Of a stretch of DNA of 64,000 nt, positions 41,761-52,286 are shown one piece after another. A program made the position numbers and the translations under genes. Positions within the stretch are counted from its first letter, which is position 1; each line of letters starts with the position of its first letter. Below the pieces are notes generated by a model. The model was not told where the DNA came from. It ran no database searches and saw only the letters and a program-made list of their open reading frames with translations. The DNA lies in NCBI GenBank assembly GCA_963580285.1, contig OY757016.1, positions 44,469,124 to 44,533,123 on the forward strand, read 5' to 3'. The DNA is from Lucinisca nassula. Taxonomy: Eukaryota > Mollusca > Bivalvia > Lucinida > Lucinidae.

Positions 41761-41764
41761 AGAC

Positions 41765-41828
41765 ACTTGTATTGTATTGTATTGGGGTTTAACGGCCCAG
41801 TCAACACTATTTAGGTCATTTTTGAGCC
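41765..41828 (-). mobile_element. SINE-U tail fragment
   Basis: GGGGTTTAACGGCCCAGTCA and CACTATTTAGGTCATTTTTGAG match the reversed tail. A CTACAGTGTAG / CTACACTGTAG hairpin follows at 41850-41872. Confidence 0.6.
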
Positions 41829-42176
41829 GGGGATACAGACACTACAGTGTAGCAGACACTACACTGTAGTTTTTCAACTGGATCTGTTCTCATTGTTTGG
41901 AAAAGGGTTAAGATGCAAAGAAAAACTGCATCTGAAAAATGTTGTATGTTTATGTCGTCTGCCACATAATCTTTCAAACTTTTTCAAAATATTTTTTTTA
42001 TACAGACAAACAGTATGCACCCTAATCAGACTGCTCCTAGAGAAGCAGTGTGATCTGGGTCCACACTGTTTGCAACAATGACTTTTAAAGCAACCAGCAG
42101 ACAACAGAGCAGTCGACAAAACAGGCGACACAGCAGACAACAAAGCAGACGATCGACATCTGAAGAGTCAACCAGA

Positions 42177-42345
42177 AGGTCATCTTCTGCACTACACTGT
42201 CCCAGGTACTCGAAAGCCACTGTACTGCAGACATGGTCCCTGTTTCGGTAAGTAAATCCTTTAACTTTGGAAATATTTCCGTTGCCATGACAACTGTATT
42301 CATTTTACTGCCAAGGTCATCTTGAGCAGTGTTACTTGAGCAGTT
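42177..42345 (-). pseudogene. Decayed copies of exon 1
   Basis: On the minus strand 42240-42177 reads TMSAVQWL...WDSVVQKMTF, alignable to exon 1 TISAAQLL...FDSAVQKMTL with a three-codon gap. 42345-42280 resembles the end of exon 1 plus its donor region (CAAGATGACCTTGGCAGTAA beside CAGAAGATGACCTTGAAGGTAA). Neither keeps a good donor. The match is short, so this is tentative. Confidence 0.4.
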
Positions 42346-42394
42346 CAGACTCATCATGAAAAAACTGTGTTTGCCATCTGTGAATTTCTGTGCA

Positions 42395-42640
42395 GTCTGA
42401 TTTGCATCTTACTGTTCGCTCCCTGGAAATGATCCTAAGTATTAGGACAGATAGGCTTAAGCAATCAGTACAGACCCAGATCAGACTGCTCCTGAAGGAG
42501 GGTCTACACTGTATGCCATTCCGTCTGCATCTTTTGGACTCCTTGCTGGATCATGAAAGAAATTTGTTAAAGTTTTAGGAGAATTACATGTACAGCAAGT
42601 CCTGACTAAATGTGTCTGAAATTTTAGGATTTTTATGGTA
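42395..42640. mobile_element. Hairpin element W, copy with lost arm
   Basis: AAGTATTAGGACAGATAGGC, GATCAGACTGCTCCTGAAGG then directly GGTCTACACTGTATG: the second inner arm is deleted. Another core fragment lies at 42022-42075. Confidence 0.5.
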
Positions 42641-42645
42641 CAATA

Positions 42646-43008
42646 CCGCTAGCTCCTATATCTAAAATTCTCAGACTCTGACTAGTCTGTGTAGCTGAGC
42701 AGGCTGGTTTGTCATGCCTGGTCTTAAACCCCAAAGACAGGATTCTATGGTGGGCTTCAAAAAGCAAATGCATCTCTGACACTGTTCCTGTTATATGTTG
42801 ATGTAAGATACGTTTATATTTTTGCAACACTGGTGTGCATAGCTTTCTGCAGACACTGTCAAATGGACAGAAAGCAGTGTTTATGAAATTCATTTGATTT
42901 TTGAAAATTGTTTTATAATTAAGACTAGCCACAATTTGTTAATGCAACCAGATGTTGCATAGTGTCGCCATCCTCCAATAACGTTTTTGTTAATGTCAGC
43001 ACCAGTTC
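42646..43008. other. Intron sequence, nothing recognised
   Basis: A 99-codon minus-strand open frame (42633-42932) has no flanking splice sites in frame and no recognisable motif, so I do not call it. Confidence 0.35.
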
Positions 43009-43010
43009 AA

Positions 43011-43262
43011 TATTATGAGCCGGTGCATGACAAAATCTACAATAAGACCTGTGCGACCAGCTAAGACTCAGATCAGCCTGCGCATTTGCACAGTCTGATC
43101 AGAGTCTTTGCTGTTCGCCTGAGCTTTCTATAGCCTCTGGGCTATTCATAGGACAACAAGAGAATGCTTGGACCAGGTTGACCTGATGGGCCGGATGAAC
43201 TGAGTCTTCAACCATAGCATGGGTCTTATTGAACGTTTTATCATGTGCCGGCTCATATTTTG
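43011..43262. mobile_element. TIR element Y with core hairpin
   Basis: Ends TATTATGAGCCGGTGCATGA and TCATGTGCCGGCTCATATTT are inverted. The centre has AGACTCAGATCAGCCTGCGC / GCACAGTCTGATCAGAGTCT. Confidence 0.65.
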
Positions 43263-43340
43263 TGGATGATATGTCATTCTATACCACATTCTGAATTTAT
43301 GTGTTTCTGACAAATTTGTGCTGAATCGCAAGAAAGAACA

Positions 43341-43690
43341 TACAGTAGAACTTCGATGGCTCGAACACCGATGACTCGTTTACCATGGATGAGTCGAACA
43401 CATTCTTGAGCCCCGAGCGAAATCCTCTACATAAGAAACAGTGGGGGATAATTAAGGAGATTTTAGTCTTTTATCTTGCAAATGTATGCTGTGTGTACTC
43501 ATTAGAATCGCCTCGATGAGGCGATTCTAATGAGTACACACAGCATACATTTTCATTATTGAACACCGATAAGATGTCTAAAAGTATCTCGTTATGCCTC
43601 CTGACAGTCATCTCAGTGGCTCGAACTAACCCTGTCTCGAACAGATTTTCGAGGTTCCAAAAGTGTTCAAGCCATTGAAGTTCGACTGTA
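43341..43690. mobile_element. TA element Q containing a P palindrome
   Basis: Ends TACAGTAGAACTTCGATGGC and GCCATTGAAGTTCGACTGTA are inverted and TA-bounded. A perfect P palindrome is nested at 43483-43549. Confidence 0.72.
43483..43549. repeat. P palindrome, perfect copy
   Basis: GTATGCTGTGTGTACTCATT and its continuation AGAATCGCCTC are mirrored exactly by GAGGCGATTCTAATGAG and the matching outer arm, giving arms of about 31 bp with almost no loop. Confidence 0.85.
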
Positions 43691-43734
43691 GATTGCTGGT
43701 TGGGGTCATGTCAAGCTAGTCCATTTTCCTTACC

Positions 43735-43870
43735 TCACTTTTCCTGGGCAGGCTTATACATATGAGTATATTCTTTTGCCAGAAACTGACAACTGAGTTT
43801 CTTGAATCAGCGTGAGGGACAGAATGATCATAGAAATGATTCATTCTCAATCTCTTACAAGAACAGAGAT
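43735..43870 (-). mobile_element. SINE-U fragment
   Basis: CACTTTTCCTGGGCAGGCTT and CTTTTGCCAGAAACTGACAAC are reversed SINE-U blocks. Head and tail are missing. Confidence 0.55.
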
Positions 43871-44010
43871 CACTCATGTTTCATTGTATTAACATTTTGC
43901 TAGGACCCTCAAAAGTTGTCTAAATGCTCAGCCTCAATCCTTGCAGTCAAACAAATTCTTTAGGACCCTGTCAAATTATAATGCATGGAAAAACATGAGC
44001 CTACCCTATA

Positions 44011-44214
44011 CACAAAAACCTCTTTATTATAACATGGTTGGTTATATGGTTTTGATTATAACAGGGTTAACAGATGAATCCAAAAATGTATAGATTATGT
44101 AGAAAAATGACCATAAATGGTCATTTTTCTACATAATCAATGAATTTTTGTTCGAGTATAACATGGCTGCTAAACTAATACATTTTCTGCTATAGGCCTT
44201 AAAGAGGTTGTGCT
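44011..44214. mobile_element. TA element B, copy 5
   Basis: CACAAAAACCTCTTTATTAT and TTAAAGAGGTTGTGCTG ends at TA. Central palindrome AAATGACCATAAATGGTCAT intact. Lies 36 bases downstream of the exon 1 donor. Confidence 0.72.
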
Positions 44215-44250
44215 GTATTTCTGTTTTCATGGCAACCATCTTTAACTTAC

Positions 44251-44346
44251 CTTCAAGGTCATCTTCTGTACAGCACTGTCAAACTCTGGCTCTCCCAACT
44301 GCAGCAACTGGGCTGCCGATATTGTTGCTGTTGTCATTGTGAGGGC
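44251..44346 (-). CDS. Exon 1 (first coding exon) of the uncharacterised gene
   Basis: It lies between an acceptor (GTATTTTTAG, AG at 44347-44348) and a strong donor (AAG|GTAAGTT, GT at 44249-44250). The ATG at 44335-44337, in the context TCACAATGAC, is the most likely start, giving MTTATISAAQLLQLGEPEFD and then SAVQKMTLK, which continues in phase with exon 2. The codons before it (ALT) are open but no earlier ATG is visible in the exon. An acceptor here implies at least one upstream non-coding or coding exon outside what I can identify, and no promoter was found. Assignment rests on splice sites and phase, without a homolog. Confidence 0.65.
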
Positions 44347-44483
44347 CTAAAAATACAGTGAATAAATTACTCATAGGTCATGCACAACTCATTCACAAAG
44401 GTTGATTTCAACTTGTTCAAAAGTCCTTAGTGTCAGCCCTCTTACCACTAGGCTACCGAGTCCGTTCAGATATCAATACTGAT

Positions 44484-44812
44484 ATACCGTATTCGCCCTA
44501 ATTACCGCACCGTGCGCTTAGTTTTTTCAAAATCGTGTAAAAAAAACAGTAAAAAAATCTACCTAATTAGCGCACACTCGATGCGAAAACAACAGCTTCT
44601 GAGATGATGCATACTGATATTTAATGGGACGGAAAAGGATACTTAAACATTGCCTTCACTGTTGAAGAAATAACGGTAAGTTTTTATAGATTTACCGTGA
44701 GAGCTTCCATGGGGAGGTTACTGTAAAGTGTGCGCTTATGCATTTCCTTTTCTAAAATAGCTTTGGTGTGCGCTTATAGGAGCATGTGCAGTAATTAGGG
44801 CGAATACGGTAT
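44484..44812. mobile_element. TIR element with 26/27-bp inverted ends
   Basis: ATACCGTATTCGCCCTAATT ACCGCAC at the left is mirrored by GTGCAGTAATTAGGGCGAAT ACGGTAT at the right. The target is TA or longer. Internal TGCGCTTA motifs recur near both ends. It lies about 140 bp upstream of exon 1 on the gene strand. Confidence 0.75.
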
Positions 44813-44813
44813 C

Positions 44814-45124
44814 TGGAACAGTTCTCAATGACTCAAACTACCCCAATCTCAACCCATTTAGTAACGGAAACCCCAAAAGGGGTAGGTGGCAAACAGTGCA
44901 GGCCCAGATCAGACGCCGCAGAACGTGGCGTCTGATCAGGGCCTACACTGTTTGTGAAAAGTTAAGCCACCTATCAAATAAATTTTGAAGAAAAAACATC
45001 CTGACACCCCTTAATTTTGGAATGGACTCCTGCTATATATGGTGGAAGATTCCATTTTGTACAAAAAGGGTTAAACCTATTTTCATGGTCTCTTAACGGT
45101 TTCAAACCACTGAAATCTGACTGT
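44814..45124. mobile_element. TA element Q remnant containing TTAA element alpha
   Basis: CAATGACTCAAACTACCCC before and ACTGAAATCTGACTGTA after an alpha copy match the right part of Q. Confidence 0.5.
44849..45074 (-). mobile_element. TTAA element alpha, copy 4
   Basis: Left end decayed to TCAA, right end GTACAAAAAGGGTTAA. Hairpin ATCAGACGCCGCAG / GTGGCGTCTGAT. Confidence 0.72.
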
Positions 45125-45432
45125 ATGAACTTGGACTATGTTAGAATAAATATTATGTCAACCTAGACTTTCAGCTATTTATTTTGCATGATTTTAATTT
45201 TTACCATGCATTCAGAAGCAAATGGAAAACTGTATAGATCCTGATCAGCAGCCAGCTGATCTAGATCAATACTGTTTTTGAGAGGGGATAAAGGGTATAT
45301 ATCTGGGTTCATGGTGAGGGTTAGGATAACCTTGGATTCCTATGAGCTGCCCCATGGACATAGCAACAGATAACTTAAGTATTTTGTGATAATTGAAGGA
45401 TAGTTTTCCTTATTTCTCCATATAATAAATGA
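45125..45432. other. Unassigned sequence with a small hairpin
   Basis: AACTGTATAGATCCTGATCAG / CTGATCTAGATCAATACTGTT at 45226-45277 is a minimal version of the shared hairpin core. Otherwise nothing was seen. Confidence 0.4.
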
Positions 45433-48400
45433 CAAGAGGGCCCAGAGGGCCCTGGTTCGCTCACCTGATCCAATGTATAACAAGTGGGCCCCGGGCAGGG
45501 TCAATTTTGGCCCCAGGGCTATAATTTGAACAATCTTGGTAGAGGTCCACAAGATGAAGCTTCATATCGAATATGAAAGACCTGGGCTTTCTGGTTTCAG
45601 AGAAGAAGATTTTAAAGGTTTACCCTGCATATAGAAGTCTATGTAAAACAAGATTTTCCCTATTTAAGTCTATGTTAAACCAAAGGGCCCCGGAGCAGGG
45701 GCATTTCTGGCCCCAGGGCTATAATTTGAACAATCTTGGTAGAGGTCCACTAGCTGAAGCTTCATAACAAATATCAAAGACCTAAGCCTTGTGTTTCAGA
45801 GAAGATGATTTTTAAAGATTTTCCCTATATAAGTCTATGTAAAACCAAAGGGCCACATGGCGGAGGCATTTTTGGTCTCAGGGCTTTAATTTGAACAATC
45901 TTTATAGAGGTCCACTAGCTGAAGCTTCATAACAAATATCGAAGACCTAAGCCTTGTGGTTTCAAAGAAGAAGATTTTTCAAGATTTTCCCTATATACGT
46001 CTATGTAAAACCAAAGGGCCCTGGAGCGGGGGCATTTTTGGCCCCAGGGCTATAATTTGAACAATCTTGGTAGAGGTCCACAAGATGAAGCTTCATACCA
46101 GATATCAAAGACCTGGGCCTTGCAGTTTCAGTGAAGAAGATTTTTAAAGATTTTCCCAATATAAGCCTATGTAAAACAAGAGCACCGCAAGCGGGTGCCA
46201 ACGCTCGTCTGCAGTTTCTTTTAGAAAACAAAAGTTCTAAGTCAAATCAAATTGCAAGATGGAGTTATAAAACTTGTAGGGAATGTAGCTCTTGTGATGG
46301 TGAGTATGTGTATGAAGTTTCATGAAGGTAGGCCAAATACTTTTGGAAATATGGTCAAGGTTAAGTTTTTTGGTTAATTTTTCGAAAAATAGGTCAAAGT
46401 TCAAAGGTCAAGGTCACAGGTCAAAAAGCGTGGTATGACTGAAAAGGTCTTGTCCCAAGGAACATTCATGTGAAGTTGGAAGGCTCTGTTGTGAATAGTA
46501 TTGAAATAAGAGACAAAAACAATTTAAAAAAAACAGAGAGAAAAGGGGAGATAATTCAATCAAATTGCAAGATGGAGTTATAAAACTTGTAGGGAATGTA
46601 GCTCTTGTGATGGTGAGTATGTGTATGAAGTTTCATGAAGGTAGGCCAAATACTTTTGGAAATATGGTCAAGGTTAAGGTTTTCGGTTAAATTTTCGAAA
46701 AATAGGTCAAAGTTCAAAGGTCAAGGTCACAGATCAAAAAGTGTGGTATCACTGAAAAGGTCTTGTCCCAAGGAACATCCATGTGAAGTTTGAAGGCTCT
46801 GTTGTGAATAGTATTAAAATGACAGCAAAAAATGTGTTTCAGAAAAAAATTGGAAAAGGGGAGATAATTCAGCCAAAATCAACAATGTTGTTATGGTCCT
46901 TGGTCAAAATGTAGCTCTTGTGATGATGAGTGTGTGTATGAAGTTTCATGAGGCTAGGTCTAATACTTTTTAAGTTATAGCCAAGGTTAAGTTTTTTTGG
47001 AACGACGCAGGACGACGCAGGACGACACAGGACGACGCAGGACGACTACGCAGACGCCGGAGTGATGACAATAGCTCGAAAGTTTTTTTTTCAAAAAACA
47101 GACGAGCTAACAAAAGGGCCCTGGTGCACGGCATTTTTGGCCCCAGCACTATAATTTGAATAATCTTGGTAGGGGTCCACTAGATGAAGCTTCATACCAA
47201 ATATCAAAGACCTGGGCCTTGCGGTTTCTGAGAAGAAGATTTTTCAAGATTTTCCCTATATAAGCCCATGTAAAACCAAAAGGCCCCCATGTGGGGGGCA
47301 TTTTTAGCTCCAGCACTATAATTTGAACAATCTTGGTAGGGGTCAACTAGATGAAGCTGCATACCAAATATCAAAGACCTGGGCCTTGCGGTTTCAGAGA
47401 AGAAGATTTTTAAAGATTTTCCCCATATAAGCCTATGTAAAACAAAAGGGCCCTGGTGCGGAGGCATTTTGGCCCCAGCACTATAATTTGAACAATCTTG
47501 GTAGGGGTCCACTAGATGAAGCTTCATACCAAATATCAAAGACCTGGGCCTTGGGGTTTCAGAGAAGAAGATTTTTCAAGATTTTCCCTATATAAGCCAA
47601 TGTAAAACCAAGGGCCCCCGTGCGGGGGCATTTTTGGCCCCAGCACTATAATTTGAACAATCTTGGTAGGGGTCCACTAGATAAAGCTTCATACCAAATA
47701 TCAAAGACCTGGGCCTTGCGGTTTCAGAGAAGAAGATTTTTAAAGATTTTCCCTATATAAGCCCATGTAAAACCAAAGGGCCCCCCGTACCGGGGCATTT
47801 TTGGCCCCAGCACTATAATTTGAACAATCTTGGTAGGGGTCCACTAGATGAAGCTTCATACCAAATATCAAAGACCTCGGCCTTGCGGTTTCAGAGAAGA
47901 AGATTTTTCAAGATTTTCCCTATATAAGCCCATGTGAAACCAAAGGGCCCCCGTGCGGGGGCATTTTTAGCTCCAGCACTATAATTTGAACAATCTTGGT
48001 AGGGGTCCTATAGATGAAGCTTCATACCAAATATCAAAGACCTGGGCCTTGCGGTTTCAGAGAAGAAGATTTTTAAAGGTTTTCCCTATATAAGCCTATG
48101 TAAAACCAAATGGCCCCCGTGCGGGGGCATTTTTGGCCCCAGCACTATAATTTGAACAATCTTGGTAGGGGTCCACTAGATGAAGCTTCATACCAAATAT
48201 CAAAGACCTGGGCCTTGCGGTTTCAGAGAAGAAGATTTTTTAAGTTTGCGGTGAAAAAAATCTATTTTTGGCTACTGTGACCTATATGTGCAACGGACCG
48301 GAACCATTTGAACAACTTTGAAAGGGGACCACCTAAGGATCATTCCTGTGAAGTTTGGTCAAAATGCGATCAGTGGTTTAGGAGGAGATGTCGTTTGAAG

Positions 48401-48503
48401 AAAAGTTTACGGACGCATGCACGCACGCACGCACGCACAACGGACGACGGACAAAAAGTGATCCCAAAAGCTCACCTTGTCACTACGTGACAGGTGAGCT
48501 AAA
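45433..48503 (+). mobile_element. D-type array element, copy 2, interrupted by an L-type element
   Basis: Starts CAAGAGGGCCCAGAGGGCCC and ends with the complete ACGCACGC stretch, hairpin AGCTCACCTTGTCAC / GTGACAGGTGAGCT and AAA. Monomers before the L insertion are divergent. Those after it are nearly uniform and carry a CCCCCGTGCGGGGGC variant. The C-type element starts at once after its A-tract. Confidence 0.82.
46177..47111 (+). mobile_element. L-type array element nested in D
   Basis: CAAGAGCACCGCAAGCGGG start, subterminal GCTCGTCTG, two to three monomers of about 318 bp (AAATTGCAAGATGGAGTTAT, AAAGGTCAAGGTCACAG), ACGACGCAGG repeats and a 3' arm CAGACGAGCTAA complementary to the subterminal motif. 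It entered the D monomer at GTAAAA^C. Confidence 0.78.
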
Positions 48504-51468
48504 CAAGAGGGCCATGATGGCCCTGGGTCGCTCATCGATCCTATTGTACAAACGGAATTGTGGGTAATATATGGTGGCGTGGAGGGTTTGAGCAATTTTG
48601 GTTGGACCCAAAGACCATTTCTGTGAAATTAATTCAAAATCAGTCTGCCTGTTTAGGAGTAGAAGTCATTTTGAGAAGTAGAAGTCATTTTTGATGAAAT
48701 GACATCTCAAGCCCTGCCACCCAATGAAACCAATGGGGTTTAAATGTATTGATGGTTCCACTCGCACCACTTTGCCTAGACAGGCTAAAACCTTCAAAGT
48801 GGTTTACCAATACTCCTGTAGAAGCACCTTGCAGCCAAGGTGGGTGGGGGCCAAAACTTTCAAAAGACATCTGTCTCCAAAAGGAAGCAATTTTATAGGA
48901 ATGTTCCATGACTGACCCTCTAACAAAATTGCTATAAATATTTTGCTTAACTGAGCATGATGGCCAACACAGCTAAAAACCTCAAACCTCATTCCTGTCA
49001 AATACTTTCATAATCAATCCACTGGTTAAGGAGAAGAAGTTATTTAAAGGTTTTTCTATTTCTAGCTCTGGCAGCCATCTTGTTCACAAGAGCGGCATAG
49101 TTTGAGCAATTTTTGTGGAGGGTCACCCAAGGAACAATCCTGACAAGTAATTTCTAAATCCATCCACTGGTTAAGGAGAAGAAGTCGTTTAAAGGTTCTT
49201 CTATTTTTAGTTCTGGCAGCCATGTTGTTCACCAGAGCAGAATGGTTTGAGTACTTTTTGTAGAGGGTCACCTGAGAACATGCCTGTGAAGTTATTTCAA
49301 AATCAATCCACGGGTTAAGGAGAAGAAGTTGTTTAAAGTTTTTTCTATTTTTAGCTCTGGTGGCCATTCTATTCAACTGAGCGGAACGGTTGGAGCAATT
49401 GTGGTAGCGGGTCACCGAAGGAACATTCCTGTGATATAATTTCAAAATCAATCCACTTGTTAAGGAGAAGAAGTCATTTGAAGGTTTTTCTATTTTTAGC
49501 TCTGTCGGCCATTTTGTTGACCTGAGCCGAACAGTTTGAGCAATTCTGGTAGAGGGTCACCCAAGGAACATTCTGGTGAAATAATTTCAAAATCAATCCA
49601 CTGGTTAAGGAGAAAAGTGTGTTTAAAGGTTATTCTATTTTTAGCTCTGGTGGCCATTTTGTTTACCAAACTGAACGGTTAGAGCAATTTTGGTAGACGG
49701 CCACCCAAGGAACATTCCTGTGAAGTAATTTCAAAATCCATTCACTGGTAAAGGAGAAGAACTCGTTTAAAGGTTTTTCTATTTGAAGCTCTGGCGGCCA
49801 TTTTGTTCACCCGAGCGGAACAGTATGGGCAATTTTGGTAGAGGGTCACCAAACAAACATTCCTGTGAAATAATTTCAAAATCCATCCACTGGTTAAGGA
49901 GAAGAGGACGTTTAAAGGTTTTTCTATTTTTAGCTCTGGGGCCATTTTGTTCACCCGAGGGGAATGGTATGAGCAATTTTGGTAGAGGTTCACCAAAGGA
50001 ACATTCCTGTGAAACAATTTCAAAATCCATCCACTGGTTAAGGAGAAGAAGGTGTTTAAAGGTTTTTCTATTTTTAGCTCTGGTGGCCATGTTCACCCGA
50101 GCGGACCAGTTTGAGCAATTTTGGTAGAGGGTCCTCCAAGGAACATTCCAGTAAAATAATTTCAAAATACATCCGCTGGTTAAGCAGGAGAAGTCGTTTA
50201 AACGTTTTTCTATTTTTAGCTCTGGCGGCCATTTTGTTCACCCCAGTGGAATGGTTTGAGCAATTTTGGTAGAGTGTCATCCAAGGAACATTCCTGTGAA
50301 ACAATTTCAAAATCCATCCGCTGGTTAAGCAGGAGAAGTCGTTTAAAGGTTTTTCTATTTTTAGCTCTGGCGGCCATTTTGTTCACCCGAGAGTAATGGT
50401 TTGAGCAATTTTAGTAGAGGGGCACCCAAGAAACCTTCCTGTGCAATAATTTCAAAATCCATCCACTGGTTAAGGAGAAGAAGTTGTTTAAAGGTTTTTC
50501 TATTTTTAGCTCTGGTGGCTATTTTGTTTACCCGAGCGGAACGGTTTGAGCAATTTTGGTAGAGGGTCATCCAAGGAACATTCCTGTGAAACAATTTCAA
50601 AATCCATCCACTGTTTAAGCAGATGTCGTTTAATGTTTTTTCTATTTTTAGCTCTGGTGGCCATTTTGTTCACCCAAGTGGAATGGTTTGAAGCAATTTT
50701 GGTAGAGTGTCATCCAAGGAACATTTCTGTGAAACAATTTCAAAATCCCTCCGCTGGTTAAGCAGGAGAAGTCGTTTAAATGTTTTTTCTATTTTTAGCT
50801 CTGGCGGCCATTTTGTTCACCCGAGAGGAACGGTTTGAGCAATTTTAGTAGAGGGACACCCAAGAAACCTTCCTGTGCAATAATTTCAAAATCCATCCAC
50901 TGGTTAAGGAGAAAAAGCTGTTTAAAGGTTTTTCTATTTTTAGCTCTGGTGGCCATTTTGTTTACCCGAGCGGAACGGTTTGAGCAATTTTGGTAGAGGG
51001 TCATCCAAGGAACATTCCTGTGAAACAATTTCAAAACCCATCCACTGTTTAAGCAGGAGAAGTCGTTTAAAGGTTTTTCTATTTTTAGTTCTGGCGGCCA
51101 TTTTGTTTACCCGAGCGGAACGGTTTGAGCAATTTTGGTAGAGGGTCATCCAAATAACATTCCTGTGAAACAATTTCAAAATCCATCCACTGGTTTAGCA
51201 GGAGAAGTCGTTACAAGGTTTTTCTATTTTTAGCTCTGGCGGCCATCTTGTTCACCCGAGCGGAACAGTTTGAGCAATTTTGGTAGAGGATCACCCAAGG
51301 AGCATTCCTGTGAAATTAGATCAAAATGTGTCCAGCAGTTTTGGAGGAGAAGTTGTTTAAAGCAAAAGTTGACGACGGACGCACACACGCACGCACGGAC
51401 GACGGACGACGGACAAAGACCGATCCCAAAAGCTCACCTTGAGCACTTTGTGCTCAGGTGAGCTAAAA
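48504..51468 (+). mobile_element. C-type array element, copy 2
   Basis: Starts CAAGAGGGCCATGATGGCCC at the A-tract of the preceding D element. About 17 monomers of about 145 bp follow, then ACGCACGGACGACGG and hairpin AGCTCACCTTGAGCAC / GTGCTCAGGTGAGCT with AAAAA. A three-monomer block of 434 bp is repeated (50361 onward and 50795 onward). Open frames on both strands are monomer translations. Confidence 0.83.
48690..48855 (-). mobile_element. SINE-A fragment nested in C
   Basis: GATGAAATGACATCTCAAGC to CAGCCAAGGTGGGTGGGGGC. Tail and part of the head are missing. Confidence 0.65.
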
Positions 51469-51512
51469 AGGTTAACTTTGGAAGCAAAGAATACATATTG
51501 GAATGAAACCTG

Positions 51513-51572
51513 CATTGTGGGTACTCATTAGAACCGGTGAGGTGGTCCTAATGAATACCCACAACATAGGAT
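51513..51572. repeat. P palindrome, diverged
   Basis: GCATTGTGGGTACTCATTAG pairs with CTAATGAATACCCACAACAT. Confidence 0.65.
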
Positions 51573-52054
51573 TTATGGAGAATTGACAAAAACTATGCAT
51601 CAATTATCACAAAATAGTTACCTTATCTGTTGCTTGTCCTATTTACTTTCTACAAGTGTGCATGCACAGCCAAATGATAGGCCTAGACATCACAGACACA
51701 TGATGTCTAGCATGAAGCTGCCTCAAAATTTCATTTACATGTCTACAACGAGCAAAGGCTCTGAAAAGTCTGCACATAATAATAATGTAAGACCAGCACA
51801 GGCCCAAGCAAGCCTGCAATTCTGAGCAGGCTTACCTGGGCCTCTGCTGGTCACCTATGTCATAAGGTGAGGTGGCTTATTTGTTATAAATTGTCAATTT
51901 TGAGACTGTGCGCAGAAAAAGATGCATGTTGGCATATGCGCCCTCATAAGGAATGTATACTTTAATGCATCAAATGTGAATTTCCGGTTGCAGCATAATC
52001 ATTGATTGACAACTCCATTAGTTCTAGTATCTGTTGCTTATATTAATTGTACTC
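51573..52054. other. Sequence with one long hairpin
   Basis: GACCAGCACAGGCCCAAGC / CCTGGGCCTCTGCTGGTC with inner AAGCCTGC / GCAGGCTT form a stem-loop at 51789-51853. It resembles no other family here. The remaining DNA is unassigned. Confidence 0.4.
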
Positions 52055-52286
52055 AGACTTGTCTAGGCAAAGTGGTGCAAGTCAGACCGTCCAGGCAGGT
52101 TTTTCATTAAGAGGCGGCCAGGGAGGCCAAAATTTCTGCCTTAACTCATTTTCTGGTTGTCTCAAATCTTACTTTTGTGTATTAAAGTATTATGAAATTT
52201 TAGAATTTGGCTGCCTCAAACTGGTGAGTGGCCTCTTAAGAAATATCTTATTGAAAATCCTATCCATGCATATAAACCCTATTGGT
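52055..52286 (+). mobile_element. SINE-A fragment split by a small TIR element
   Basis: CTTGTCTAGGCAAAGTGGTG...GACCGTCC is followed at 52098-52256 by an insert with AAGAGGCGGCCA / TGAGTGGCCTCTT inverted ends. The SINE resumes at ATGCATATAAACCC. Confidence 0.55.

Noticed and set aside
42085..42357. 90-codon minus-strand frame as a separate gene
   Set aside because: Half of it is Cys/Val low complexity from a CAGCAGACAACA-like stretch. The rest is better explained as decayed exon 1 sequence.
43483..43549. microRNA precursor
   Set aside because: The hairpin is a near-perfect palindrome in a multi-copy repeat family, which does not fit a miRNA hairpin with a mature arm and loop.
48900..51470. 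Open frames such as KLFHRNVPWMTLYQNCS-type peptides repeated in C elements
   Set aside because: They are translations of a 145-bp tandem monomer, open on both strands by composition.
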